NCBI RefSeq assembly: GCF_000243075.1 | Contig: NC_016745.1 | Coordinates: 62,001 to 126,000 of the forward strand | Direction: 5' to 3' | Source: Oceanimonas sp. GK1 | GTDB taxonomy: Bacteria > Pseudomonadota > Gammaproteobacteria > Enterobacterales > Aeromonadaceae | Length of the DNA: 64,000 nt | Shown here: piece after piece, positions 46,701-55,296 of the stretch | Layout of the letters: each line of letters opens with the position of its first letter | Position numbering within the stretch: the stretch's first letter is position 1 | Program-made: the position numbers and the translations under genes | The notes under the pieces: model-generated | What the model was told of the DNA's origin: nothing | Databases searched by the model: none | What the model saw: only the letters and a program-made list of their open reading frames with translations

Positions 46701-48749
46701 TCAAAAGTCGATGCGGATCCCCAGGTTGACCCGGCGACCGTCCAGCACGGCGCCGTAGGTCTCGTTGGTAACTTCCTTGTCGGCAATGTTGTAAATGCCG
46801 GCGGTCAGATCGGTGCCCGGCGTGAGCGCATAGACCAGGCCCGCATCGAAGAAGGTGTAACCGGGTGTGCCGTCGCTCATGCTGGTACGGCTGAGAAAAT
46901 CGCTGGTCTCGCCCCGGTAGTTGGCCTGGGCCCAGAGGTTGAGCCGGTCGCTGCTCTGCCAGTCGAGGCTGGCATTGGCCATGTGTTCGGGAATTTTATT
47001 CAGCGGCTCACCCGCAAACTCGCCGCTCTTCTGCTCCGACTCGGTATAGGTGTAGCTGGAGCTCAGGTGCAGGTCCCGGGTCAGATCGTAATCCAGGCTA
47101 AGCTCGGCCCCTTGCATTTCAGCTTCCGCAATATTTTTGCGTTCACTGAGAAACCAATAGTCATTGCCGTTAAATTGACAAGTCCAGCTGGATTGATCTC
47201 CCATATCACCATTCTGACAGACACGATCCTCGGCAATTTTGTCCTTGAATTCGGTACGGAACACCATCAGGCTGGAATTCAAGCCCAGCTCCTGACTCTG
47301 GTAAACAAAGCCGGCCTCATAGCTGGTGCTCTTTTCCGGCTGCAGATCCGGGTTGCCTATGATCAACGCAGTACCTCGACCCGTACGACGACCAAAGCCC
47401 TCGGTGGCCTCGGCCAGCCCCGGCTGCTTGTAGCCGGTAGACACACCGCCTTTCAGGGTCCACTCCGGGGTCAGGAGATAGGTGACGTAAGCCCGTGGGG
47501 ACAGGTGACCGCCAAACAGCTCGTCATCATCGTAGCGCAGGCCCGTGGTCAGGTTAAGCCGGTCGGTCAGCGACCATTCGGCCTCGGCGAACAGGGCCGC
47601 AATCCAGCGATCCACCTGGGCCACGGCGCCGGGCACCCCGCTGGCCAGCAGACCATTGGTTTCGTCGGTAAAGTCTTCAAACTTGTACTGGCCCCCCAGG
47701 GTCAGCACATGATCACGCCAGAAATAGCTGCCCTGAGTGTTGAAAATGGTGACCTCTTCCCGCTTGGTCAGATCCTGTACCTGCTCCGATACATCGTGCT
47801 GCAGATAACTGCTGAGCATCAGATCGCCATAGCGGCCATCATGGGACAACTGGTAAACATCCTTGTGATAGGTGTAGGTCGAGGCCTCTGTGGGGTTGCC
47901 TCTGCCGTCTGTAAAGCCAATGCTCTTGCCCGGCGTGGCGGTTTCATCCAGGGCGGCCGTGTCCCAGGCCAGGCCAATCTCGTTGGCCTCGTCCGGGGTC
48001 AGTATCAGCTTGACGCCGCCCTTGGTCCGGGTGCTGTCCGGCGTGCTGGCGGCGCCGTCATCGCCACCGGCAAAGTCGCTTTCATCAGCCCCCTGCCAGC
48101 TGCCGTTGATCTGGGCGGCGAGCAGCCCCGGGATCAGGGCGCCGCCGGCAAACAGGTTCACCTGCCGGGCATCGTTGCTGACCTCGTTGAACGATTTGGT
48201 GTAATCGCTGCTGATGGTGCCGCTCCAGGCCCCCTCTGTCTTGCGGGTGATGATGTTGATCACGCCGCCCATGGCTTCGGAGCCATAGAGTGACGACATG
48301 GGTCCGCGGATCACTTCCACGCGCTCTATCATCGAGATGGGCGGCAACGCGATTTGCTTGCCGCCATCGCTGCCGTTGGTATTGACCGAACGACCGGCAG
48401 ACACCGGCTTGCCGTCCACCAGATACAGGGTGTAGGCCGGCGCCATGCCACGAATGCTGATGTCCTGGGCCTTGCCGCCCCCGGTGACATAAACGCCGGG
48501 AATGTTTTTCACCGCGTCCGTGATGTCGGTATAGGCCTTTTTCTGCAGCTCTTCCCGGCTGATCACCGAGATGCTGGCGGGCGCCTCGGCAATGTTCTGC
48601 TCAAAGCCGGCGGCGGTCACCACCACCGTATCCAGGGCGGTAAACTCGTCGGCCACCGCAGCGCTGCCCGCTCCCAGTAATGCCAGGCCCAGCGCCTTGC
48701 TCAGCGCGGTGCGGGTAAAGGAAGCGGAAGCGTTAAAAGGCTCGGACAT
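46701..48749 (-). CDS. TonB-dependent outer membrane receptor (CirA/FepA-like)
   Basis: 682 residues with a signal peptide to about residue 33 (GSAAVADE). A TonB-box-like DTVVVTAAG follows. The plug domain (about 45-165) contains ASISVISREELQKKAYTDITDAV and ends at VIRGPMSSLYGSEAMGGVINIITRK. The 22-strand barrel ends in Phe (LGIRIDF). It is of the catecholate siderophore/colicin I receptor type. It is paralogous to the receptor at 55297-57516. A near-perfect Fur box lies about 80 bases upstream. It probably feeds one of the two ABC importers in the region; which one is unknown. Confidence 0.92.
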   Translation of the reverse strand: MSEPFNASASFTRTALSKALGLALLGAGSAAVADEFTALDTVVVTAAGFEQNIAEAPASISVISREELQKKAYTDITDAVKNIPGVYVTGGGKAQDISIRGMAPAYTLYLVDGKPVSAGRSVNTNGSDGGKQIALPPISMIERVEVIRGPMSSLYGSEAMGGVINIITRKTEGAWSGTISSDYTKSFNEVSNDARQVNLFAGGALIPGLLAAQINGSWQGADESDFAGGDDGAASTPDSTRTKGGVKLILTPDEANEIGLAWDTAALDETATPGKSIGFTDGRGNPTEASTYTYHKDVYQLSHDGRYGDLMLSSYLQHDVSEQVQDLTKREEVTIFNTQGSYFWRDHVLTLGGQYKFEDFTDETNGLLASGVPGAVAQVDRWIAALFAEAEWSLTDRLNLTTGLRYDDDELFGGHLSPRAYVTYLLTPEWTLKGGVSTGYKQPGLAEATEGFGRRTGRGTALIIGNPDLQPEKSTSYEAGFVYQSQELGLNSSLMVFRTEFKDKIAEDRVCQNGDMGDQSSWTCQFNGNDYWFLSERKNIAEAEMQGAELSLDYDLTRDLHLSSSYTYTESEQKSGEFAGEPLNKIPEHMANASLDWQSSDRLNLWAQANYRGETSDFLSRTSMSDGTPGYTFFDAGLVYALTPGTDLTAGIYNIADKEVTNETYGAVLDGRRVNLGIRIDF

Positions 48750-48830
48750 GTCGTTGACTCCTTGATAACAACGTAATTGGTTTTCCATGATGAAGCGTGT
48801 CTGCCGGCAGCCATGCACTGCGGCGACAAC

Positions 48831-48851
48831 CAATGATAATGATTATCATTG
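48831..48851 (-). promoter_or_regulatory. Fur box upstream of TonB receptor 1
   Basis: caatgataatgattatcatt, a nearly perfect palindromic match to the 19-bp Fur consensus, 82 bases before the receptor start codon. Confidence 0.92.
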
Positions 48852-48935
48852 GGTTTCAAATGGAAAGTATTGCAACAAGGTGTTGTAAAAAACGGAACAA
48901 ACACAGAAAAGGCAAAAACGTCTGAAAATAAAAGG

Positions 48936-48969
48936 GAAAAACCGGTGCCCCCCCATGGCGGACACCGGC
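48936..48969 (-). terminator. Terminator of the metal-import operon
   Basis: On the minus strand the stem ccggtg / caccgg with a GC-rich 15-base interior is followed by five Ts. It lies just past the last gene (stop at 48978). Confidence 0.8.
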
Positions 48970-48977
48970 AATTCAAA

Positions 48978-49763
48978 TCAGGGGGTGGCGGTCAGGGTGT
49001 GCTCCAGGCCGGCGGTCAGTTCGCTCAGCCAGGCGGTCAGATCCCCCTTGCCGGGGCGAGCCAGGGGCGTGAGCCGCCACAGGCCGGGCTCGCTGCTCCC
49101 CTTGCCGGCACCGAGGCGCAAATCGGCCCGTTCGCTACTCACTTGCGGCAGCGCCAGCCCCATCACCAGCGGCACCAGCCGCTCGTCGTCGGTGGCCAGG
49201 GCGCCGATGTTGGCGTTAAACAGCAGCTCGTCCATGGCCAGGGACTGGCGCTGAATATGCCGTTGCAGCGCCCGCCGGTTGGTCTCGATTTTTCCGGCCT
49301 GCTCGGGCCAGATGCGGGCCAGATCCCGCGCCGCCACATTGGTCATCAGCAGCAGGTTGTTGGTGTCGAGCCAGAAATAATCCGGCTCGGAGAGGTTGGG
49401 CCTCAGGCTCACCTGAGCGCCCTGTGGCGCCAGCTCCTGCGCCACATCCACCGGGATCACCGCGATATTGCGCTGGCGCAGCAGCGGGTAGGCCGACAGC
49501 GCCGGCCACACCGACTCGATGGTCAGCAGCGCGGTCGCGTCGGGCAGACTGGCGGCATCGGCCTTGCCCAGCCAGCCGGGAATGCGGTTCACCGGCAGGC
49601 GCCGGGGCGGCAGGTAAGCCACCTCGACGCCGGTGTTTTGCATCAGCGACTGCCCCAGGGCATGCAGCACGGGCACCGCCGTGGCCAGCACCGGGCCGGG
49701 CTCGGCGGCCTGGGCACCGGGGCCCAGACACAGCAGCAATAACAGACAGACTTTTTTTATCAT
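48978..49763 (-). CDS. Second, degenerate ZnuA-like periplasmic protein
   Basis: 261 residues with a signal peptide ending GAQAA. It resembles the cluster A-I (ZnuA/TroA) metal-binding proteins in layout: an ESVWPALSAYPLL first-lobe motif, then PDYFWLDTNNLLLM, which takes the place of the usual DPHxWLDPxN. The His that normally binds the metal is Asp/Tyr here, and no second conserved His set is seen, so normal metal binding is doubtful. It may be an accessory protein or bind something else. ATG 49763 has GGAG upstream; it overlaps the permease gene by 4 bp and is the last gene of the operon. Confidence 0.72.
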   Translation of the reverse strand: MIKKVCLLLLLCLGPGAQAAEPGPVLATAVPVLHALGQSLMQNTGVEVAYLPPRRLPVNRIPGWLGKADAASLPDATALLTIESVWPALSAYPLLRQRNIAVIPVDVAQELAPQGAQVSLRPNLSEPDYFWLDTNNLLLMTNVAARDLARIWPEQAGKIETNRRALQRHIQRQSLAMDELLFNANIGALATDDERLVPLVMGLALPQVSSERADLRLGAGKGSSEPGLWRLTPLARPGKGDLTAWLSELTAGLEHTLTATP

Positions 49764-50638
49764 TCGATGTTTCTCCAACGACGCAGTACCAGCGCCAGCA
49801 CAAAGCCGGCGGCGGCAAACATGACGATGGCCGCCCCCGAGGGAATGGGCAGGGCGCCGGCCATGGGCACCACTATGCCCAGCAGGCAGCTGAGGGTGGA
49901 AAACAGCACCGACAGCCAGAAGAACTGCCGTCCGTTGCGGCTTATCAGACGCGCCGTGGTGGCGGGGATCAGCAGCAGGGCACCCACCAGAATGGCCCCC
50001 ACCACCTTGACCGAGGCCACCGTCACCAGGGCGATCAGCACAATAAACAGGTAGTCATGAAGCCGTACATTAATGCCCCGGGTCTGGGCCAGCTCCGGCG
50101 ACAGGCTGGCCAGCAGCGCCCGGTTGGCGCCGCGCCAGATCAGCCCCAGCGCCAGGGCGGCGATCACCGTCAGCACCAGGATGTCGGTGTCCTTCACCGT
50201 GAGAATGGAGCCGAACAGCACGTTTTCCAGAATGTGCACGTTCACCTTCTTGGCCACATAGAGCAGCAGCGCCGCCCCCAGGGCGATGGCGAACGACAGA
50301 AACACCCCCACCAGGGCGTCGTAAGGCACCTGGGTGCGGCTCTTTACCCAGTGCAGCAGCAGGGCGAACATCAGGCAGAAGCTGAACAGCGCCACCAGCG
50401 GCTGGGTGGCCGGCTCGCCCAGCAAAATGCCCAGCGCCACTCCGGTGAGGGCGCCATGCCCCACCGCCTCGGAGAAAAACGCCAGTCGCTTGACCACCAC
50501 CAGGGGGCCCAATGCCCCCAGCAGCGGGCCCATCACCAGGGCTGCCACCAGGGCGTTGGTCAGAAAGGCATACTGAAACATCTCGGGCAGCCAGCCGTGC
50601 TGATAAAGGGCCAGCACGCCCTGTCGCAACGTTTCCAT
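49760..50638 (-). CDS. ABC-3 family metal transporter permease (ZnuB/MntB-like)
   Basis: 292 residues with eight or nine helices. Motifs include GPLLGALGPLVVVKRLAFFSEAVGHGALTGVALG near the N-terminus and VGALLLIPATTARLI in the C-terminal half, both typical of ABC-3 permeases for zinc, manganese or iron(II). It overlaps the ATPase gene by one base and the second binding-protein gene by 4 bp. Metal choice cannot be told from the permease; the Fur-like site upstream of the operon favours iron or manganese over zinc. Confidence 0.92.
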   Translation of the reverse strand: METLRQGVLALYQHGWLPEMFQYAFLTNALVAALVMGPLLGALGPLVVVKRLAFFSEAVGHGALTGVALGILLGEPATQPLVALFSFCLMFALLLHWVKSRTQVPYDALVGVFLSFAIALGAALLLYVAKKVNVHILENVLFGSILTVKDTDILVLTVIAALALGLIWRGANRALLASLSPELAQTRGINVRLHDYLFIVLIALVTVASVKVVGAILVGALLLIPATTARLISRNGRQFFWLSVLFSTLSCLLGIVVPMAGALPIPSGAAIVMFAAAGFVLALVLRRWRNIE

Positions 50639-51333
50639 CAGGCGCAGGCCTCCAGTGCGGGCTGAGCATAGTGCGGCAGTACCTGCTGGGGCTGGCCATG
50701 GGCCCGCAGGCCGCCGTCAATCAGCCAGACCTGGTCGGCAAAGCGACGCACCCAGTCCAGGTCGTGGTGGATCACCAGCAGGGTGGCGCCGGCGGCCTTG
50801 AGCGCAGCAATTTCCCGGTTGATAAGGGCTTCTGCCTCGCGGTCGAGGCCGGTCATGGGCTCGTCCAGAAACCAAAGCTTGCTGTCGCGCTCCAGCCCCT
50901 GGGCAAACAGCAACCGCTGGCGCTCGCCCCCGGACAGCTGGCCCAGGCGCAGGTGCAGCTTGTGCTCCAGCCCCACCCGGGCCAGCAAGGCAAGGATGCG
51001 ATTCCGGCAGTGGCGGCGCGAGCGGCCAAACAGCGGCCGCCGGCTCAGGGTGGTGAGCATGAACTCTTCAATGGTAATGGGCAGCGAGGGCTCAAAGCGC
51101 GCCAGCTGGGGCACATAGGCCAGCGGCCCGGGGCGGCCGGGCCAGTGCCGGGTGATCTCCCCCTGATGGGGCAGCAGCCCCAGCAGGCATTTCATCAGCG
51201 ACGACTTGCCGGCGCCGTTGGGGCCGATAATGGCGTGCAGCCGGCCCGCTTCCAAATGGCCGGATACCGGCGCCAGAATTTGCACCCGGTTCAGGCTGAG
51301 CGCCAGCCGCTCAAGGGTAATGCCGGGTCCCAT
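50638..51333 (-). CDS. Metal ABC transporter ATPase (ZnuC/MntA-like)
   Basis: 231 residues. Walker A GPNGAGKSS (about 37-45), signature LSGGERQRLLFAQGLE, Walker B LWFLDEPMTGLDRE and H-loop VIHHDLDWVRR are intact. The Q-loop region reads AYVPQLARFEP. It energises the ABC-3 permease next to it; one-base overlaps on both sides show tight translational coupling. The start is the ATG at 51333 overlapping the stop of the binding-protein gene. Confidence 0.93.
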   Translation of the reverse strand: MGPGITLERLALSLNRVQILAPVSGHLEAGRLHAIIGPNGAGKSSLMKCLLGLLPHQGEITRHWPGRPGPLAYVPQLARFEPSLPITIEEFMLTTLSRRPLFGRSRRHCRNRILALLARVGLEHKLHLRLGQLSGGERQRLLFAQGLERDSKLWFLDEPMTGLDREAEALINREIAALKAAGATLLVIHHDLDWVRRFADQVWLIDGGLRAHGQPQQVLPHYAQPALEACA

Positions 51334-52214
51334 CAGGCCTCCCCGGCGGCAAAACGCAGCGCCTTTACCAGGGTTTGCAGGTTGTGCTCCATCTCCCGGC
51401 TGACCAGCTCGGGGTCATAATCGCCGTGGGTCATGTGAGAGAAGTGATAAATACGAATGCCGGTGGCCTGCTCTATGGTGTCGACATAACGGTTTTCCAT
51501 GTCGAGCTCGGTAAACAGCAGGTGAATATTGGCCTCGCGAATGCGGTCGATGGTTTTCTGTAGCTGGCTGGCGCTGGGCTCCACCCCGTGAGCCGGCTCG
51601 ATGACGGTGTCGATACCGATGCCGAATTCCTGCAGCAGGTAGCCGTAGGCGTTGTGAGTGCTGGCAATGCGGATACCGGACAAGTCCAGCTCCAGCAATT
51701 CGCGCCGGTAGCGGTTTTTCATGGCGCGCAGCTCGCGGCCATAGGCCAGGGCGTTGGCCTGAAAGGCCTCGGCGTTGTCGGGGTCGAGCCGGCCCAGCTC
51801 CCGGGCTATGGTATAGAGCTGACGAATGGCGGCGTCGATGGACACAAAGGTGTGCGGGTTGTAGTTGTTGTCGCCGTTGCCGCCGCCGAGCAGGGGCAAA
51901 TCCTGGTTGGCTTTTATCAGCGTCAGGTTGGGCAACTCCAGCCCCTGCAGGGCGTGCATGGCGAATTCGTCGTGGCCGATGCCGTTGAGCACCAGGGCGT
52001 CCATGCGGGAGAGGCGCTTGAGATCCGAGGGTTGCAACTCGTAGCTGTGCGGGTTGAAGCCGCTTTGGATCAGCGGCAGCACTTCACCCTTGTCGCCCAG
52101 CACCTTGCTCACATAGCTGTAATAAGGATGCAGGGTAATGCCCACCACCAGGTGTTTGGCCGCGGCGTTAAAGGTGAGCAGCAGGCCGGCGCAAAACAAT
52201 AGCCATTGTTTCAT
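51333..52214 (-). CDS. Metal ABC transporter binding protein (ZnuA/TroA family)
   Basis: 293 residues with a signal peptide ending NAAA. The metal ligands of cluster A-I proteins are in place: His56 (GFNPHSYELQPSD), His121 (YNPHTFVS) and His187 (STHNAYGYL). The fourth ligand region near 258-266 is unusual, HFSHMTHGDYD, with two His before the Asp. A short glycine/asparagine linker GGGNGDNN (about 110-117) sits where many ZnuA proteins have a His-rich loop. It delivers the metal to the ABC-3 permease. It overlaps the next upstream gene by 4 bp. Confidence 0.92.
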   Translation of the reverse strand: MKQWLLFCAGLLLTFNAAAKHLVVGITLHPYYSYVSKVLGDKGEVLPLIQSGFNPHSYELQPSDLKRLSRMDALVLNGIGHDEFAMHALQGLELPNLTLIKANQDLPLLGGGNGDNNYNPHTFVSIDAAIRQLYTIARELGRLDPDNAEAFQANALAYGRELRAMKNRYRRELLELDLSGIRIASTHNAYGYLLQEFGIGIDTVIEPAHGVEPSASQLQKTIDRIREANIHLLFTELDMENRYVDTIEQATGIRIYHFSHMTHGDYDPELVSREMEHNLQTLVKALRFAAGEA

Positions 52215-52693
52215 TGTGGTTTATCCATTTGTGTCCAGTGGGCCAGATCCCGGCAATGGTGCAGATCCTCGCCACCGGCGTGGTAAAACAGCCCCCCTTG
52301 CGGCGCCAGCCAGAGCGCAAAGGCCGCGCCCGTGGTGGGCTCTGTGGTGAGGTAGCAGGCCGCTTCCGGCTGTTGCCAGACCAGCTCAGGCCGATCAAAG
52401 GGAGGGATACCTGACTCGCTCAACTCATCTAGCCCCGGCCAGGCTTCGCCGTCCGGGGTCATAAACCGAATTTCCTCGGCGGCGATGGTCAGCTCGGTAA
52501 GCAGCCGGCTGCCCTCAAGGTTGAGCTCGGTGTGCGGGGCGGCGGCAGTGGCGGTATGCTGGCGCCAGGCGATGCCGGCTGCCCCCGCCAGCAGCACCAG
52601 CGCCAGGGTCAGCATGACCCAGAGCGTTTCGCGCCGGCCGTCATTGGGCGGCACCCGCTCCAGGCTGGCTGCCTTTAGTTCAGAGCTCGACAT
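52211..52693 (-). CDS. Membrane-anchored protein of unknown function in the metal operon
   Basis: 160 residues. One membrane helix near the N-terminus (about 25-45, LWVMLTLALVLLAGAAGIAW), then a periplasmic part ending with LFYHAGGEDLHHCRDLAHWTQMDK. His and Cys in GEDLHHCRD could touch metal. It may belong to the poorly described DUF6162 group found beside metal importers, but that is from memory and unsure. ATG 52693 is used; it overlaps the preceding small gene by 14 bp and the binding-protein gene by 4 bp. Confidence 0.68.
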   Translation of the reverse strand: MSSSELKAASLERVPPNDGRRETLWVMLTLALVLLAGAAGIAWRQHTATAAAPHTELNLEGSRLLTELTIAAEEIRFMTPDGEAWPGLDELSESGIPPFDRPELVWQQPEAACYLTTEPTTGAAFALWLAPQGGLFYHAGGEDLHHCRDLAHWTQMDKPQ

Positions 52694-52979
52694 AATCGAA
52701 TTCCGCCGGCTGCTCATGGCCGGCGTCGAACTGAATGTAAAACTCCTGCTCGCTCCAGGAGAAATGCACCTCGGAGCGGGCATCGGCCTTGGCGCGGGCG
52801 ATTTCCTCGTCGTCATAGCTGTACATCACCACCTCGGCGCCGGTAGCCAGGGTGCCGTCGCTGTAGCCAACGCGGCAGTCCACGGTCTCGCCGTCGCGGC
52901 TGCAGTCCATCACCGGGTAGTGCGCCAACGCCGGGGCCGCCAGCCCCAGCCCCGCGCACAGTAACAGGGCTCGCATCAT
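52680..52979 (-). CDS. Small periplasmic protein of unknown function in the metal operon
   Basis: 99 residues with a signal peptide (MMRALLLCAGLGLAAPALA). The mature part of about 80 residues begins HYPVMDCSRDGETVDCRVGYSDG and looks like a small beta-sandwich: two Cys could bridge, and an N-terminal His after cleavage could bind metal. Similar small domains accompany DUF4198 proteins. ATG 52979 has AGGA 8 bases upstream; another ATG at 52994 overlaps the DUF4198 stop (ATGA) and would add five residues. Confidence 0.7.
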   Translation of the reverse strand: MMRALLLCAGLGLAAPALAHYPVMDCSRDGETVDCRVGYSDGTLATGAEVVMYSYDDEEIARAKADARSEVHFSWSEQEFYIQFDAGHEQPAEFDYVEL

Positions 52980-52990
52980 GGGAGGTTTCC

Positions 52991-53800
52991 TCATTCGGGC
53001 ATGGCTTCAAAGGTGAGCAGGTAATTCACCCCCGCCTGATCCGCCAGCGGGCTGTCGATGGACCGGCGCAGGCTGGTGCTCAGCAGGTGCGGGCCGCCCT
53101 GCTCGGGGGTGAAGTACACCTCGCCGTTGGCATCGGTAACCAGTTCGGTCTGGCGGCGGTCATCCCGGTAGTTGGTGCCGTAGGGCACCACTTCCACCTT
53201 GAGATCCTTGACCGGCTCGCCATTGAAGGTGAAGCGGAACCCGGCGTTCTCGCCCACCACAATGTCGCTGGGGTGGGTCAGGGCGTCGAGTTCAAAGCCC
53301 TTGCCGGTGACTTGCAGCACCTCCCGGGACGGCGCCTGCTTGGTGACGTAAAAGGCGCTGATGGTCTGCACCGCCACCGTGGTCACCTCGCGGGCGGCCT
53401 CGGGCAGCTGCTCCTGCACTTCCTGCTTGTTGCCGAAAACACGGCGCTGGGTGTTGCGCTTGCCCACCACATAATGGGTGAAGTAACGCTCTGGTGAACG
53501 CAGCTCCACCTTCCAGGTGCCGCTGTCGGTCAGCTCCAGATCGAACACGCTGCGGCGCTGGCCCTTGAAGTAGGAGCCGATGCGGCCGGGCTCGTTGGCC
53601 GGGTTGTAGATGGTGACGTAATCCAGCCCGACCGGCTTGTCGAAGCTGAACACGCCATGGGAGGCGGTGGCATCCACGGTGATCCACTTGGCCTCATCGG
53701 TAGACAGGCTGAACTCGCTGGGCAGCATCCACAGCGGGTGGGCGCTGGCGCTGCCGGCCAGCAGGGCCAGGGCGGCGATAGAGGCCTTTATTTTGTTCAC
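52991..53800 (-). CDS. DUF4198 periplasmic protein, metal-uptake associated
   Basis: 269 residues with a signal peptide ending AGSASA; the mature N-terminus HPLWMLPSEFSLS is the usual start of DUF4198 proteins, including an exposed His. The C-terminal part (DLKVEVVPYGTNYRDDRRQTELVTDANGEVYFTPEQGGPHLL) is an Ig-like or carboxypeptidase-regulatory-like module. Members are often next to nickel, cobalt or iron uptake genes; their task is not shown. The start is GTG 53800, with AGGAG 9 bases upstream; the open frame reaches further but lacks a start with a ribosome site. Confidence 0.85.
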   Translation of the reverse strand: MNKIKASIAALALLAGSASAHPLWMLPSEFSLSTDEAKWITVDATASHGVFSFDKPVGLDYVTIYNPANEPGRIGSYFKGQRRSVFDLELTDSGTWKVELRSPERYFTHYVVGKRNTQRRVFGNKQEVQEQLPEAAREVTTVAVQTISAFYVTKQAPSREVLQVTGKGFELDALTHPSDIVVGENAGFRFTFNGEPVKDLKVEVVPYGTNYRDDRRQTELVTDANGEVYFTPEQGGPHLLSTSLRRSIDSPLADQAGVNYLLTFEAMPE

Positions 53801-53801
53801 G

Positions 53802-54287
53802 TTATTGTGCTCCTGTGCTGATGATGACGTCGCCCAGCTCTTCCGTGGGCTGCAAGTGATAACGGGCGGGCTCGCCGCCGAGTTCAATAACCTGGCTCAC
53901 CAGGCTGCGGCTGCCGTGCTCCCGGGCCGCTTCCACATGAATGCGGTATTTGCCGGCAGCCACCGGCTCACCGGCCTGATCGGTGCCGTCCCAGCTCAGC
54001 CGGTATTGCCCCGGCTTGCGGGTGGCGGAGGTGACCGCGTCCAGCTCGCCCTGGTCGTAACGGCCGGCCTTGCGCCACCAGCGGCGCATGTCTTTCAGCC
54101 AGTCGTCTTCCTTGCGCCACACCGCCAGGGTGCTGACCGCCTGCTGGCTGGCATCTTCCACCCAGACCGCCACATAGGGCCGGTAGTGGCTGCCACCGCT
54201 GCCCTCGGGCAGGGTGAGGTCAATGTTTACCGGTTGCGCCATGGCCGGAACGGCACACAGCATCAGGGCCAGCAGGGGCTTGTTCAT
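53802..54287 (-). CDS. DUF2271 periplasmic protein
   Basis: 161 residues with a signal peptide ending VPAMA. The mature protein has the DUF2271 blocks RPYVAVWVEDASQQAVSTLAVW, then WLKDMRRWWRKAG, DAVTSATRKPGQYRLSWDGTD and AGKYRIHVEAARE. FlgD/Ig-like folding is likely. DUF2271, DUF4198 and PepSY proteins often occur as a set in iron-regulated loci, and this set is complete here. ATG 54287 has GGAG 6 bases upstream; ATG 54293 directly abuts that site and is less likely. Confidence 0.86.
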   Translation of the reverse strand: MNKPLLALMLCAVPAMAQPVNIDLTLPEGSGGSHYRPYVAVWVEDASQQAVSTLAVWRKEDDWLKDMRRWWRKAGRYDQGELDAVTSATRKPGQYRLSWDGTDQAGEPVAAGKYRIHVEAAREHGSRSLVSQVIELGGEPARYHLQPTEELGDVIISTGAQ

Positions 54288-54299
54288 GGACATCTCCGC

Positions 54300-54920
54300 T
54301 CAGTAAAGGATCAGCAGGTAAAGGCCGGCCATCAGCGCCGTGCCCAGGCCGGTGGCGGCCAGCAAACGGCCGCGCTTGCGCCGCATGGGCAGCACCAGCC
54401 AAAAGCCGGTCAGGGTAAACAGCAGCATGACAACGGCGGACAAATCGATAAACCAGCCCCATGCCGAGCCGGTATGACGGCCCATGTGCAGATCGTTGAG
54501 CACCGCCATCCAGCCGTAATGGCGGCGGGTAAGCAACACGGCACCCTCCTCTGGGATCACCTCGGCCAGGCTGTAGCCGCCGGGCTGTTTGAGGTCGATA
54601 AACAGCACCCCCTCGTCGGCGGACCAGTCGAGGCGCACCTCGCCGCCGGCCAGTGACTGCTCGGTTTTGAGCCACTGCCACACCTGACCTGCCGCCAGCA
54701 TGGGATCCTGCTGCCACAGCGCCGTGGTGGCGAGCGGCCCGGGCAGCACCAGCTCGGCTTCTTGCTCGGGCGCGGCCTCGGGCAGCCACTGACGATTGTT
54801 CAGGGTCAGTCCGGTAACGGTAAAAAACAGCATGATCAGCAGCATCAGCATGGAGCTGTAGGTGTGCACCGGGCGCACCCAGCGGGGAGCCTGGGAAAAA
54901 CGGGTAGACGGGCTGGACAT
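54300..54920 (-). CDS. PepSY-associated transmembrane protein
   Basis: 206 residues. A first helix (about 20-42, SSMLMLLIMLFFTVTGLTLN) is followed by a PepSY-like periplasmic domain (about 60-150) with SLAEVIPEEGAVLLTRRHYGWMAVLNDLHMGRHTG, then two helices (about 155-178 and 183-205). PepSY membrane proteins such as PiuB and the ferric reductase-like group are thought to reduce or handle iron in the periplasm. It is first in the operon, with a Fur-box-like site 60 bases upstream. ATG 54920 is chosen; upstream in-frame codons run into the promoter. Confidence 0.86.
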   Translation of the reverse strand: MSSPSTRFSQAPRWVRPVHTYSSMLMLLIMLFFTVTGLTLNNRQWLPEAAPEQEAELVLPGPLATTALWQQDPMLAAGQVWQWLKTEQSLAGGEVRLDWSADEGVLFIDLKQPGGYSLAEVIPEEGAVLLTRRHYGWMAVLNDLHMGRHTGSAWGWFIDLSAVVMLLFTLTGFWLVLPMRRKRGRLLAATGLGTALMAGLYLLILY

Positions 54921-54976
54921 GGAAAGAACGGCACTCCGCGCGGGTTCGAATGTTCGGAAACGCCGGGATGATCTTG

Positions 54977-54997
54977 CCAATGAGAATAATTGTCAAC
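54977..54997 (-). promoter_or_regulatory. Fur-box-like site before the PepSY/metal operon
   Basis: caatgagaataattgtcaac is a palindromic variant of the Fur consensus (gagAATaATTgtc core). It lies about 60 bases upstream of the first gene. Confidence 0.7.
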
Positions 54998-55229
54998 TCT
55001 ATTTAGAATATGAAAACTGCTCTGTGGAAGCCGAAATGCCCTGGTGATAAGCAGCGCCCACTTTAAGAAATAAAAATAAATAATTGATTTATAAATTAAA
55101 ATTAAAAAACACCAAGGCACAAAGAGACTGCTCGCGGTTCGCTGACGTCTTGTTCCAAAATATGGAACAGCTTGTACCATCTTTTTTTCTCACTGTTCGG
55201 GAACTCTTTCCCTACAATGCTTACGCTTG

Positions 55230-55249
55230 TGATAACCATTCTCATTAGC
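55230..55249 (+). promoter_or_regulatory. Fur-box-like site before TonB receptor 2
   Basis: tgataaccattctcattagc resembles the Fur consensus in both halves (GATAAcCATTcTCATTA). It lies about 48 bases upstream of the receptor start. Confidence 0.7.
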
Positions 55250-55296
55250 AAGTTTGTTTTTATCGCCAGCCGGCATCTTTGTACAGGAGAGTTGAA

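Larger units (their letters stand above)
54921..55296. other. Divergent promoter region between the PepSY operon and TonB receptor 2
   Basis: 376 bases, AT-rich in the middle (about 55065-55100 is nearly all A and T). A Fur-box-like site lies at each end (separate entries). A hexamer TTGATT/TTATAAAT stretch near 55083-55095 could be part of a promoter. No gene is seen. Confidence 0.6.

Noticed and set aside
54977-55249. Zur boxes before the metal operon
   Set aside because: The two sites fit the Fur-type 7-1-7 pattern better than the Zur GTTATANTATAAC-like palindrome, although a zinc role for the ABC-3 importer is not excluded.
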